A stretch of DNA of 64,000 nucleotides, from positions 78,883-142,882 of the forward strand of contig JAUIMB010000009.1 in NCBI GenBank assembly GCA_030432635.1. The letters are read 5' to 3'. Below, in pieces: positions 17,526 to 26,854 of the stretch. The first letter of the stretch is position 1. Each line of letters begins with the position of its first letter. The translations under genes were made by a program, and so were the position numbers. The notes under the pieces were generated by a model that had not been told where the DNA came from, searched no databases, and saw only the letters and a list, made by a program, of their open reading frames with translations. The DNA is from Bacteroidia bacterium. GTDB taxonomy: Bacteria; Bacteroidota; Bacteroidia; Flavobacteriales; Flavobacteriaceae.

Positions 17526-18456
17526 ATCAAGAGGTTTTGGAGAGTATTTTCAAGACACCTTTTCCTTTTTGAAGCATCACGGAAAACATTTCTATAAGCA
17601 TTTCTTTGTCATAAATGGGATTTTTCTACTGATCCTAATGGTCATGGTTTACTTTTTTAGCAAGTTCTATACCGATTTTATCTTTGGAGGTATTGTAAGC
17701 GGCAATGGCTCGAATGCCTTTGACGAGTATATCAACCAAAATGCTGGACTGTTTTTTGTGTTATTGTTCCTTTTCCTTACGGTTGGCTTAGTTGCAGGAA
17801 TTATAACATATGCCTATGTGCCCATCTATTTGAAATTATATGCCAAGAATAATACCAATGACTTTACGGCAACCGATATCATCAACACCTACAAAGCCAA
17901 TATAGGTAAAATCTTCTTTTATCTCCTTTGTGGTATCGTCATAGCAATTCCTACATTTCTTCTTGTGGGTTTACTCACGTTTGTACTAACCATAACCCTT
18001 ATTGGCATTTTGGCATTGCCTTTGGTTATTGGAGCAGTAAGCCTCTTTTATCAAGGCAGCTTGATGGAATACCTCAATGGTAAAAATGGTGCTTGGGAGA
18101 GTTTTGGCTACGCTTGGAAACTTATGAGTTCAAAATTTTGGGCCTCAATAGGTTGTGTCGGACTTTTTTATCTGATGAGTTATGTAGCGCAACAAGTAGT
18201 CGCCTTAATACCTTATATCTTTAGTATGGTCAATCTGTTTACTGAAATCGAGAGCGGTGTAAGTCCCAATCCTCAAGACATAGGTAAGACACTTACAATT
18301 ACGATGGTGGCCATTTTCTTATTGACCTTCTTGGTAAGTACCTTCCTCAACCTAATTGTACAACTCAATCAAGGCATTGTATTTTACAGTCTAAAGGAAG
18401 AAAACGAAAATATCAATACTAAAAGCGACATTGATTTAATAGGATCTGGTGAGTAA
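17512..18456 (+). CDS. Polytopic membrane protein of the MoxR cluster
   Basis: 314 residues with about six membrane helices (residues 28-50, 80-108, 136-182, 200-235 and 265-290). It begins 14 bases inside the SpoIIM gene. The glycine- and Phe-rich hydrophobic middle resembles membrane domains of the glycerophosphodiester phosphodiesterase type, but there is no recognisable catalytic motif. In related genomes the same position in this cluster is held by such a protein, so it is probably a structural part of the same envelope system. Confidence 0.7.
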   Translation: MQLYKSRGFGEYFQDTFSFLKHHGKHFYKHFFVINGIFLLILMVMVYFFSKFYTDFIFGGIVSGNGSNAFDEYINQNAGLFFVLLFLFLTVGLVAGIITYAYVPIYLKLYAKNNTNDFTATDIINTYKANIGKIFFYLLCGIVIAIPTFLLVGLLTFVLTITLIGILALPLVIGAVSLFYQGSLMEYLNGKNGAWESFGYAWKLMSSKFWASIGCVGLFYLMSYVAQQVVALIPYIFSMVNLFTEIESGVSPNPQDIGKTLTITMVAIFLLTFLVSTFLNLIVQLNQGIVFYSLKEENENINTKSDIDLIGSGE

Positions 18457-19210
18457 ATTTTTAACGTTACATATGATCCTGCTGTGTTTCTCGATGTATA
18501 TGAATGGTCATGCCTACAACATATCAGAAACCACGTATGACACCATGTTTCAGACAGATTCAGTTCATGTGGATACCGAACCCATAGAACGTCGTGAATT
18601 TGAAAACCTAAAGGACAAGTATAATGGTGATGACTTTATATATGAACGGACAACCGAAAACTCAGGATGGTGGACACGGTTCAAACAGTGGTTATCAGAC
18701 ATTTTTAAGGATTTATTTGATTTCAACTCCGATGCACAAGCTTCAGATTTTACCGATATCGCACTGAAGGTTTTTTATGTTATCATTTTCCTCTTGGTTG
18801 TCTTTTTTATTGTCAAGGCCATTATCAACAAAGAAGGAAACTGGGTCTTCGGAAAATCTTCTGATAGGAACATCATCCCAGTGACAGATATTGAAAACAA
18901 CATTTATGAAACCGATTTTAAATCGCTTATTGCTTCGGCTGAAAATGACAACAATTATAGATTAGCCGTTCGCTATTATTATTTGTGGTTATTGAGAACA
19001 CTGTCTGAAGCTGAAATTATCGACTATGATGTTGAGAAAACCAATAGCGACTATTATCTTGAAATTGAGCATCGCCAAACGCAGGAAGAATTCTCCTACA
19101 CTTCTTACCTTTATAATTATATATGGTATGGTGAGTTTGATATTGACCAACAACAATTCGATAAAGCTCAAGGTGCGTTTACACGATTTTTAAATATGAT
19201 TAAAAAATGA
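18449..19210 (+). CDS. DUF4129 domain protein
   Basis: 253 residues from a GTG start at 18449 that overlaps the previous stop by 8 bases; an ATG at 18473 is the alternative. An N-terminal hydrophobic segment is probably a signal or anchor, and a second membrane helix lies near 107-130. The C-terminal cytosolic domain (about 150-253) has the DUF4129 hallmark YLYNYIWYGEFDID near the end. DUF4129 is often fused or adjacent to transglutaminase-like proteins and MoxR/DUF58 genes. Function unknown. Confidence 0.82.
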   Translation: MSKFLTLHMILLCFSMYMNGHAYNISETTYDTMFQTDSVHVDTEPIERREFENLKDKYNGDDFIYERTTENSGWWTRFKQWLSDIFKDLFDFNSDAQASDFTDIALKVFYVIIFLLVVFFIVKAIINKEGNWVFGKSSDRNIIPVTDIENNIYETDFKSLIASAENDNNYRLAVRYYYLWLLRTLSEAEIIDYDVEKTNSDYYLEIEHRQTQEEFSYTSYLYNYIWYGEFDIDQQQFDKAQGAFTRFLNMIKK

Positions 19211-20403
19211 GTAAAACACTAAAGATATATATCGGCATTTTGATATTGTTGTTCATGGGAATCATAGCTATTGAGTTTTCAACACCACCTCCTATCAATT
19301 GGCAGAAAACCTATAACGAAACTCATAAAATACCGTATGGAACGTATGTTTTTCACGAAGAGTTAAACAACTTATTTCCAGATAGCAACATAGAATCAAT
19401 TAAAGTAACTCCTTATGAGTTTTTCGATGATTTTTATAATTGGGAAGACAGCACTTACCACACCAGTGGAACATATGTTTTAATCGACGACTATTCTAGC
19501 ATTGACAATACTTCAGCCCAAGAGCTCATGGATTTCGCCTCACACGGAAACGACATCTTTATGTCGAGTAATTATTTTCCAAGACGACTTATGGATTCCT
19601 TAGGATTCAACACCGACAATGATTTTGATTTTGAAGGAAAAGCCCAATTTTCGTTCACCAACCCAAGACTTAAAAATGACTCTATTACCATCGAAAAAGG
19701 GTTGAGTAATATTTACTTTTCAAAAATTGACACCTTAAACACAATCGTTCTTGGCCATCAAAAGTTTTCCGATTCAACGTATACAAACTTCATAAAACGA
19801 CCTTGGGGCAATGGTAATTTCTATCTGCACCTCCAACCCGTCGTCTTCACAAATTATCAGCTACTCAGAAAGTCCAACAGCAAATACGCTTCCAGCATTA
19901 TGTCGTATTTTGGTGACGATACCATTTATTTTGATTCAAGGAACAAATCAGCACGAGAACTAGGCACTTCTCCTTTACGATTTGTTTTAAGCCAAGCGCC
20001 TCTGCGTTGGGCTTGGTATCTAGCATTGATTGCAATCGTATTTTTTATGATTTTCAACGCCAAACGCAGACAACGCATAGTAAATATAAAAGAGCCACTA
20101 AAAAACACAACGATCGATTTTACAAAAACCATTGGCAATCTCTACTATGAAACCAAAGACCACGATAATCTCATTGAGAAAAAAATCACTTATTTTTTAG
20201 AGTATATTCGTCGGGTGTATTATCTCGACACACAACTATTAGACGATAAGTTTGTAAAAAATTTGGCACTTAAGTCAAATAAGGACGAAGCAAACCTTAA
20301 AAAATTAATAAACCAAATTGCATATTTAAAAGCAAAAACCTCTTGTAGCGAAGATGATTTATTGGGTTTAAACAAAGCAATAGAAGATTTTTATACTACA
20401 TAA
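19207..20403 (+). CDS. DUF4350 domain protein
   Basis: 398 residues, starting with ATGA overlap on the DUF4129 stop. A membrane helix at 7-22 is followed by a large extracytoplasmic domain of the DUF4350 kind (ThuA/GATase-like fold, about 40-250), a second helix near 268-284 (WAWYLALIAIVFFMIFNA) and a cytosolic helical C-terminus (290-398). It is part of the SpoIIM-DUF4129-DUF4350-MoxR-DUF58 operon, where the DUF4350 protein usually precedes MoxR. Confidence 0.82.
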   Translation: MSKTLKIYIGILILLFMGIIAIEFSTPPPINWQKTYNETHKIPYGTYVFHEELNNLFPDSNIESIKVTPYEFFDDFYNWEDSTYHTSGTYVLIDDYSSIDNTSAQELMDFASHGNDIFMSSNYFPRRLMDSLGFNTDNDFDFEGKAQFSFTNPRLKNDSITIEKGLSNIYFSKIDTLNTIVLGHQKFSDSTYTNFIKRPWGNGNFYLHLQPVVFTNYQLLRKSNSKYASSIMSYFGDDTIYFDSRNKSARELGTSPLRFVLSQAPLRWAWYLALIAIVFFMIFNAKRRQRIVNIKEPLKNTTIDFTKTIGNLYYETKDHDNLIEKKITYFLEYIRRVYYLDTQLLDDKFVKNLALKSNKDEANLKKLINQIAYLKAKTSCSEDDLLGLNKAIEDFYTT

Positions 20404-20406
20404 CAT

Positions 20407-21447
20407 ATGGAACATACAGACGACCACAGCATCGAAGATCAAGGGCAAAACCAAGCAACCGAAAATAGCCCCAAAGATCTTAACTTCAAAAACCGTATCG
20501 ACCTCAGCGAACTCCAAGATGGAATTGCGCTTATCAAAACTGAAATCAGCAAAGTCATTGTTGGCCAGAAAAGCATGGTCGACATGCTCATTGCTTCAAT
20601 TTTAGCCAATGGTCATTCCCTCATAGAAGGTGTACCAGGAGTCGCCAAAACCATTTCAGCAAAGCTTTTGGCTAAGTCCCTAGATATCGGGTTTAGTAGG
20701 ATACAGTTTACGCCAGATCTCATGCCAAGTGATATTTTAGGAACCTCTGTGTTCAATATGAAAACTTCAGAGTTCGAGTTTAAGGAAGGACCGATTTTTT
20801 CAAATATGATTCTCATTGACGAAATCAATAGAGCACCTGCAAAAACACAGGCTGCCTTGTTTGAGGTAATGGAAGAACGCCAGATCACGATTGACGGACA
20901 AAAATATAAAATGGACCTACCCTTTATTGTATTAGCAACCCAAAACCCTGTCGAACAAGAAGGAACCTACCGATTGCCTGAAGCCCAACTCGATCGATTT
21001 TTGTTTAAGATAGATATTGACTATCCCAACAAGGAAGAGGAAGTTGAAATCCTAAATCGCGAACAAAATTTACAAGGTGCAATCAAGACTGATCAAATCG
21101 CATCTCATTTAAGTAAAGTACAAATCAATAAGTTTCAAAAACTTGTAGATCAAGTCATTATTGAATCCCATTTGATTCAATACATTGCAGATATCATAAT
21201 CAATACACGTAACAACCCGTTCTTGTATTTGGGCGCATCTCCTAGGGCATCTATAGCTATTTTAAAATCCAGCAAAGCGTTTGCCGCTATGGATGGTCGT
21301 GACTTTGTAACACCTGAAGACATTAAACGAGCTGCAATTCCAGTGCTACAACATCGTGTTATTGTGACACCAGAACGTGAAATGGAAGGCGTAACAACGA
21401 AACAAATCATCAAACAAATTATAGAAGCTGTAGAAATTCCTAGGTAG
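20407..21447 (+). CDS. MoxR-family AAA+ ATPase
   Basis: 346 residues. Walker A is GVPGVAKT (about residues 78-85), Walker B MILIDEINRAP, sensor-1 around VLATQNPVEQEGTYRLPEAQ and the arginine finger region near DRFLFK. MoxR proteins are chaperone-like ATPases that mature or activate partner proteins with von Willebrand or DUF58 domains. The partner DUF58 gene follows after a 102-base gap, and the start is 3 bases past the DUF4350 stop. That gap holds no evident hairpin or promoter. Confidence 0.92.
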   Translation: MEHTDDHSIEDQGQNQATENSPKDLNFKNRIDLSELQDGIALIKTEISKVIVGQKSMVDMLIASILANGHSLIEGVPGVAKTISAKLLAKSLDIGFSRIQFTPDLMPSDILGTSVFNMKTSEFEFKEGPIFSNMILIDEINRAPAKTQAALFEVMEERQITIDGQKYKMDLPFIVLATQNPVEQEGTYRLPEAQLDRFLFKIDIDYPNKEEEVEILNREQNLQGAIKTDQIASHLSKVQINKFQKLVDQVIIESHLIQYIADIIINTRNNPFLYLGASPRASIAILKSSKAFAAMDGRDFVTPEDIKRAAIPVLQHRVIVTPEREMEGVTTKQIIKQIIEAVEIPR

Positions 21448-21549
21448 CGGATAGTGAAAAGACTTATAATCCATCAGAGACGAACAACAAGTAAATTACG
21501 AACGTATTATGAAGACGCTCTTTTAACGTACAACTCTTAAATTAAAGCA

Positions 21550-22881
21550 TTGAAACGTATCAAACCTTTTTATCTTCAAAATAGATTCTTCTATGCCTGC
21601 ATCGCTTTAATAGTGCTGTTTGTGCTTAGCTTTATCTTTCCAAGAGGCTTTGCTATAGCTCAATTGCTATTGTTATTATTGGTAACGCTTACTGTTCTGG
21701 ACACCCTTATTCTGTTTGCGGCAAAACATGGCGTTAAGGGAGAACGCATTTTACCTGAAAAACTATCCAATGGTGATGAAAACCCAGTAAATCTTATCAT
21801 TCATAACTATTACACCTTCAAGGTCTATGTGAATATTATTGACGAAATCCCAGAACAGTTTCAAGTACGTAACTTCAGTATTAAAAGAGCATTGGAACCT
21901 TCTAGCACTTCGGAAATCGAGTACAGACTGAGACCTCTAGAGCGTGGCGAATATCATTTTGGCAAGCTCAACATCTATGTCACTTCAATATTTGGCTTGA
22001 TTGCTCGCCGTTTTACCACTGAAGACAATGCCATGGTGCCTACCTACCCAAGCTTTATACAATTGCGCAAATACGATTTGATTGCCATTAGCAATAACCT
22101 CCACCAATATGGCATTAAGAAAATCAGGAAGATTGGCCATACCATGGAGTTTGAGCAGATTAAGGATTATGTTATGGGTGATGACTTAAGAACTATTAAT
22201 TGGAAAGCTACAGCCAAGCGAAATCAGTTAATGGTGAACCAGTTTCAGGATGAAAAATCCCAACCTGTCTACTCAATCATCGATAAGGGTCGCGTTATGA
22301 AAATGCCATTTGATGGTCTAACTTTATTGGATTATGCCATTAATGCGGCTTTGGTCATATCTAATGTCGCTTTGAAAAAACAAGACAAAGCTGGTATCCT
22401 GGCGTTTTCCAAAAAGGTGGAGAACATTGTTGTTGCTGAGCGACGCACCTCGCAAATGAATCTCGTTTTAGAAACGCTTTACAATGTGTCTACCGATTTC
22501 TATGAAAGTGATTACAGCAGACTTTATGCAGATTGCAAACGCAACATCACTCATCGAAGCTTAATGCTGTTATACACCAATTTCGAGACTTTGGATGGTT
22601 TGCACAGACAATTGCCTTACTTAAAAGGAATTGCCAAAAATCATTTGCTTGTGGTTATTTTCTTTAAAAATACAGAACTTAACACGTTGATCACTGAAAA
22701 AGCCGAAACTGTCCAACAAGCTTATGACAAGGTTATCGCTGAAAAGTTTGCTTTTGAAAAACGATTGATCGTAAATGAACTTCAGAAGTATGGCATCCAA
22801 TCCATACTCACTTCACCGCAGGATCTAACGATCGACACCATCAACAAATACTTGGAAATCAAAGCAAGAGGATTGCTTTAA
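21550..22881 (+). CDS. DUF58 domain protein, partner of the MoxR ATPase
   Basis: 443 residues starting at a TTG codon at 21550 (MKRIKPFYLQNRFF); no ATG is suitably placed. Two N-terminal membrane helices (about 11-56) are followed by an extracytoplasmic or cytosolic beta region and the DUF58 core, with the signature DDLRTINWKATAKRNQLMVNQ near 213-233 and a von Willebrand A-like fold after it. DUF58 proteins are the usual clients of MoxR ATPases. Confidence 0.9.
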   Translation: MKRIKPFYLQNRFFYACIALIVLFVLSFIFPRGFAIAQLLLLLLVTLTVLDTLILFAAKHGVKGERILPEKLSNGDENPVNLIIHNYYTFKVYVNIIDEIPEQFQVRNFSIKRALEPSSTSEIEYRLRPLERGEYHFGKLNIYVTSIFGLIARRFTTEDNAMVPTYPSFIQLRKYDLIAISNNLHQYGIKKIRKIGHTMEFEQIKDYVMGDDLRTINWKATAKRNQLMVNQFQDEKSQPVYSIIDKGRVMKMPFDGLTLLDYAINAALVISNVALKKQDKAGILAFSKKVENIVVAERRTSQMNLVLETLYNVSTDFYESDYSRLYADCKRNITHRSLMLLYTNFETLDGLHRQLPYLKGIAKNHLLVVIFFKNTELNTLITEKAETVQQAYDKVIAEKFAFEKRLIVNELQKYGIQSILTSPQDLTIDTINKYLEIKARGLL

Positions 22882-22935
22882 AGAATCTTAAAAAAACCGA
22901 TGGTAATCCGTCGCTAATGCTTCTACAAAGCGAGA

Positions 22936-25236
22936 CTACCAATACACCCTGAACATCAGATTTGGTGTGAATCCGATAGCATAACGGTCAATCCGTTCAA
23001 TTTCCGAATTGAAATCATTATTACCACGATACTCTGTACTGATCAAATTGAACTTATCGTAAACATTTCTGATAGACAACCCTATTTTAGCACTTAGCTT
23101 TCCTTCTGAAGAAAACCGAAACTTATAGGTCGATGAAAAATCCAAACGATGGTAATTTGGTAACCGTTCGGTATTGATACCATCATTAAACTCAAAGCCT
23201 TCATTACCCATTGAAGATACAGTATATGGCTTCCCAGTTTGCCATCGCCAACCCAATGCCATTTGAAAATTGGATACCTTATAACTCAAGGCTGCCGAAA
23301 AGGCATGTCTCACGTTGGATCTTGAGGTAAAATAGGCATCGTTATTTAGGTTTTGGTATTTACTTTCAGAGTTATTGTAGGTATAGCTCAACCAAGTGTT
23401 AAACCCTTTAAATCGCTTTCTTAAAAACATATCAATGCCATAAATGCGTTGTTCTCCTATGTTGAATGTACTGCTACTCGGATTTAAAAACCCAAGTGAC
23501 AAAGCTGAGATGCCATCCAAAGTCTTATAATAATTATCAATATCCACGGTCCAGCCTTTGTTATTGTATATAAATCCTGCTGAAACCTGTTTGCTATTGA
23601 TAATAGGGAACTCATTGCCATTGGCCAAACGCCAAAGTCTATTCTCTAATGACAGATCACTCAATATCGTTTCATCAATCTCGCTAATGATTTGGTTTTT
23701 GACCTCAGCAGACATTTGAAGCGACACATTTTTGAACAACTTTTTATGGAGCAATAATCGTGGTTCCAAACGAACAGCATCCAGTTCCTTATAATAACTG
23801 GCTCTAACTCCTACAGATACCTCAAAAAGCTTTGGGTTTGCATAGTCGTAATTCACAAATACGTTATGGGCTTGAACAACGGTTTTGTCGTCATCCAATA
23901 CAAATTGAAGATCAGATGTATTCAAAAAGGCATAGCCTACATCTTTTAGCACATACTGATAGCCCAAACTCGCTGAGTGTTTTTCATTAAATTCCTGAAT
24001 GAGCTCCGTTGAAAGTCCTGAATCAAAAATAACATTTCGTTTCTCAAAATCGGAAGTTTGCGCTCCAGCTTCTGAAGTAATAAAATTGTAATTAAGCTTA
24101 TAATCCGAAAAATAAGCATTGGTGTTTTGCTTCATTTTATCTGACCATCGCGTTTCCCAACCAATAGCATATCCTGAATTTTTTATGGACATACGATCAT
24201 TAAAATTCTGGTTTGCACTCTCATTATTTACCGTATAATCCAAGGCATTATCTATAGAAACCAAGCTTCCGTAGATATAATTATTTTGATTGGGTCGGTA
24301 ATTGAGCTTCACGTTAAAATCTAAAAAATTGAAATCATTATTGGGATTGTCTCCATTTCTGATTTTGGTACTTTCAAATACCTTATCAGCCAATTGATCA
24401 AAAGTATATGTTTGGTAAATATCGGTATAACTCGATCGAACCGATGCCTGAACTCCAAGCTTATTGGCTACTAAAGGCACCTCTGCATATGCATCAACAT
24501 TGATACCATTTAGTCCGAGCTGTAATTTCAACCTATCCGAAACATCAGTATTGGTGTGCATTGCAATCACACTCGAAGCACGCTCACCATATCTTGGATG
24601 CGAGCCTTTGTTTACAAAGGTCACACTTTTCGTTGCATTGGGATTAAATGGCGAAATCATACCAAACAAATGACCCTTATGGTACATATTAATACCATCC
24701 CAAAGCAATCTATTTTGATCCATTTTTCCACCTCTTACCAAAAACCCTGAAGCCGTTTCATTCGGACTCACAACACCAGGAAGGAGCTGAATACTTTCCA
24801 AAACATCTGGTTCGGTAAGGCCAGGTAAAATTCCGAGATTTGTTGGGCGAATGAGATATGTGGCATCCTTTTGTTTTGAAATTCCTTTGGTGAGATAACT
24901 ATTAAGCACGATTTTATTCAATTCTTGAATATCAAGAGTTCTGTCAATGGTATTTACAATAATATATCTGTCGGAAATGCGTTCAAATTCTAGATTGGTT
25001 TGCACAGAAACAGACGTAAGCACCTGAGATAGTGTTCGTTCTGCTCTATGTAAGGTCACTGTTTGATCTGCGAGAATGGCATCATTGTAAGAAAACCTAA
25101 CATCATAGATATCTTCAATGATTTTGAAGGCATCTTCAACCGTGTGATTATCAAATACCGTATAAAATTTGGCCTCTTCTTGCGAAAAGGCCAAAACAGG
25201 TAGAATTAATGAACAAATGATAATCAATTTTTTCAC
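22936..25236 (-). CDS. TonB-dependent receptor with STN signalling domain
   Basis: 766 residues. The signal peptide (1-18, ending at LAFSQ) is followed by a short STN domain (about 22-95, with VEDAFKIIEDIYDVRFSYND), then a plug region containing SGFLVRGGKMDQNRLLWDGI and a barrel. STN receptors signal through an anti-sigma FecR. The upstream FecR gene overlaps its start by 4 bases, completing a sigma-FecR-receptor operon. There is no SusD gene, so the ligand may be a siderophore, metal complex or small polymer rather than a glycan. Confidence 0.92.
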   Translation of the reverse strand: MKKLIIICSLILPVLAFSQEEAKFYTVFDNHTVEDAFKIIEDIYDVRFSYNDAILADQTVTLHRAERTLSQVLTSVSVQTNLEFERISDRYIIVNTIDRTLDIQELNKIVLNSYLTKGISKQKDATYLIRPTNLGILPGLTEPDVLESIQLLPGVVSPNETASGFLVRGGKMDQNRLLWDGINMYHKGHLFGMISPFNPNATKSVTFVNKGSHPRYGERASSVIAMHTNTDVSDRLKLQLGLNGINVDAYAEVPLVANKLGVQASVRSSYTDIYQTYTFDQLADKVFESTKIRNGDNPNNDFNFLDFNVKLNYRPNQNNYIYGSLVSIDNALDYTVNNESANQNFNDRMSIKNSGYAIGWETRWSDKMKQNTNAYFSDYKLNYNFITSEAGAQTSDFEKRNVIFDSGLSTELIQEFNEKHSASLGYQYVLKDVGYAFLNTSDLQFVLDDDKTVVQAHNVFVNYDYANPKLFEVSVGVRASYYKELDAVRLEPRLLLHKKLFKNVSLQMSAEVKNQIISEIDETILSDLSLENRLWRLANGNEFPIINSKQVSAGFIYNNKGWTVDIDNYYKTLDGISALSLGFLNPSSSTFNIGEQRIYGIDMFLRKRFKGFNTWLSYTYNNSESKYQNLNNDAYFTSRSNVRHAFSAALSYKVSNFQMALGWRWQTGKPYTVSSMGNEGFEFNDGINTERLPNYHRLDFSSTYKFRFSSEGKLSAKIGLSIRNVYDKFNLISTEYRGNNDFNSEIERIDRYAIGFTPNLMFRVYW

Positions 25237-26156
25237 TTCTCGCTCAAATAGATGTTTCCTTTTTCTTTTTCAACATATTGTATCTGTAAGGATCCAAATA
25301 CCGTTTTTAAAGCAATATTTAAGTCCTTATGCGTAAAACTACCAGTATAAATTTGTGATAGATCGACTGCTGAAGCATCGATTGCAATATTATATTGTGA
25401 TTCTAATGTGGTGATCACATATGGCAATGGCACACTCTTGAAGGAACTCTCACCTTCAACCCAAGTTGGACCTTGTTTTTCAGTATCCCAAGTTTCAATA
25501 TTGTGACCGTTAATTCGTCTTACCGAGTTTGAAGGCAGCAACACATAGTCTTCATTTTGAGTATGAACACCTACTTTGCCCTCAAAACAAACCACTTCAA
25601 AATAATCGCTCACGGCATTCACATTAAATTGTGTTCCTAACACCTGTACATGACCATTTTGGGTTTTAACGGTAAATGTACTTCCTTTCTTCACTTTGAA
25701 ATACGCCTCTCCATCAAGAGTTAGCGTTCGGTTAGCCTCCCAATCATCTTCATCATAAGTTAAGGTAGACTTGGAGTTAAGAATGACCTCAGAGCCATCC
25801 AAAAGCGCAATTGTTTTTTGCTCTCCGAAATTGGTTTCAACAGTGACCATATCATCACGTAGCATCGCAAATACGCCAAATAGTATGATCAAGGATGCTG
25901 CAATACCAATCCACCAACTGGTATTCAAGGTTTTGACCTTTGCTGGTGTATTTGTTATCCGCTGCTGAATTTTATCAAATGAAGTCGCTGTTGATGCTTC
26001 CAAAGCCTCATGTGCTTCCATGCCTCTTTTCAATTTCAAAAAGGCTCTAAAATCTTCATCAGACACTAATGTCTTGAGCTCAGCATCTGTCAGCTCACCT
26101 GCCAACCATTGTGCCAAAAACCTATCGGCATTATTATTTAATTCTTGTTGTTCCAT
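25233..26156 (-). CDS. FecR-family anti-sigma factor
   Basis: 307 residues. A cytosolic N-terminus (about 1-75) binds the sigma factor, a membrane helix lies near 79-98 (WWIGIAASLIILFGVFAML), and the periplasmic FecR domain (110-205) has the pattern ETNFGEQKTIALLDGSEVILN. The C-terminus (220-307) is the DUF4974 domain common in Bacteroidota FecR. It should relay ligand occupancy of the STN receptor to the sigma factor encoded just upstream. Start overlap with the receptor gene is 4 bases. Confidence 0.93.
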   Translation of the reverse strand: MEQQELNNNADRFLAQWLAGELTDAELKTLVSDEDFRAFLKLKRGMEAHEALEASTATSFDKIQQRITNTPAKVKTLNTSWWIGIAASLIILFGVFAMLRDDMVTVETNFGEQKTIALLDGSEVILNSKSTLTYDEDDWEANRTLTLDGEAYFKVKKGSTFTVKTQNGHVQVLGTQFNVNAVSDYFEVVCFEGKVGVHTQNEDYVLLPSNSVRRINGHNIETWDTEKQGPTWVEGESSFKSVPLPYVITTLESQYNIAIDASAVDLSQIYTGSFTHKDLNIALKTVFGSLQIQYVEKEKGNIYLSEK

Positions 26157-26215
26157 CTATTTTCGTTATCTAAGACAACCTATCTGCTTAAAACCCTACT
26201 TAAAATTTAAGTTTT

Positions 26216-26728
26216 TCAAATATTTCCTATTTTCTCCCTTAAAACCAGTAATGCCAAATGCATTCTTTTTTCAACTGCCTTTACTGAAATATCCAATTGT
26301 AAAGCAATCTCTTTATACTTCTTTTTTTCTATTCTATTAAGCAAAAACACCTCTCTTTGTTTTTCTGGCAATGCCTGTATGGTTTGCTGAAGTTTATCCA
26401 TGAATTCCTTTTCGAGCATAACAAACTCTGGCGATTCATTGGTATGGTGCACAGTCATTGTCTGCTGATGCTTTCGAACGACCTTTTTGTGCTTGACCAT
26501 ATTCAGAAATATATTAGTTGCCACTGTGTATAGGTAGCTCTTTACTTTTGTTGGATCGACCTTTGAACAATTATCCCATAGCTTTACAAATGTGTCTTGC
26601 AAAATATCTTCGGCCTGATCTATATCTTGGGTTTTGTAAAATATAAATCGACGCAAATCCTTGGCATACGTTTGATATATACCTTCAAAAATTTTAGGTT
26701 TACAAATATTATGCTGTCCTTCAGGCAT
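26216..26728 (-). CDS. FecI-like ECF sigma factor
   Basis: 170 residues with region 2 (about 15-80, DQAEDILQDTFVKLW) and region 4 (about 115-165, with EIALQLDISVKAVEKRMHLAL). It heads the operon with FecR and the STN receptor, 59 bases upstream of FecR. It should drive transcription of this operon and perhaps of the divergent double-Kazal lipoprotein gene across the 126-base intergenic region. Confidence 0.93.
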   Translation of the reverse strand: MPEGQHNICKPKIFEGIYQTYAKDLRRFIFYKTQDIDQAEDILQDTFVKLWDNCSKVDPTKVKSYLYTVATNIFLNMVKHKKVVRKHQQTMTVHHTNESPEFVMLEKEFMDKLQQTIQALPEKQREVFLLNRIEKKKYKEIALQLDISVKAVEKRMHLALLVLREKIGNI

Positions 26729-26854
26729 AGTTAGTTTTGAAATAAGATGACCAAAACTAAATAAAAAAAATTTAGAGAGAAAAGTAGGGTTTTTGAATTA
26801 CCTGGTGTCTTAGTATTGATTAATCACCAAAATTTAATTAACAAAAAAATTACT

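Noticed and set aside
26816..26854. TTG start for the Kazal lipoprotein
   Set aside because: It would place 13 polar residues in front of a clean lipoprotein signal that starts with ATG at 26855.
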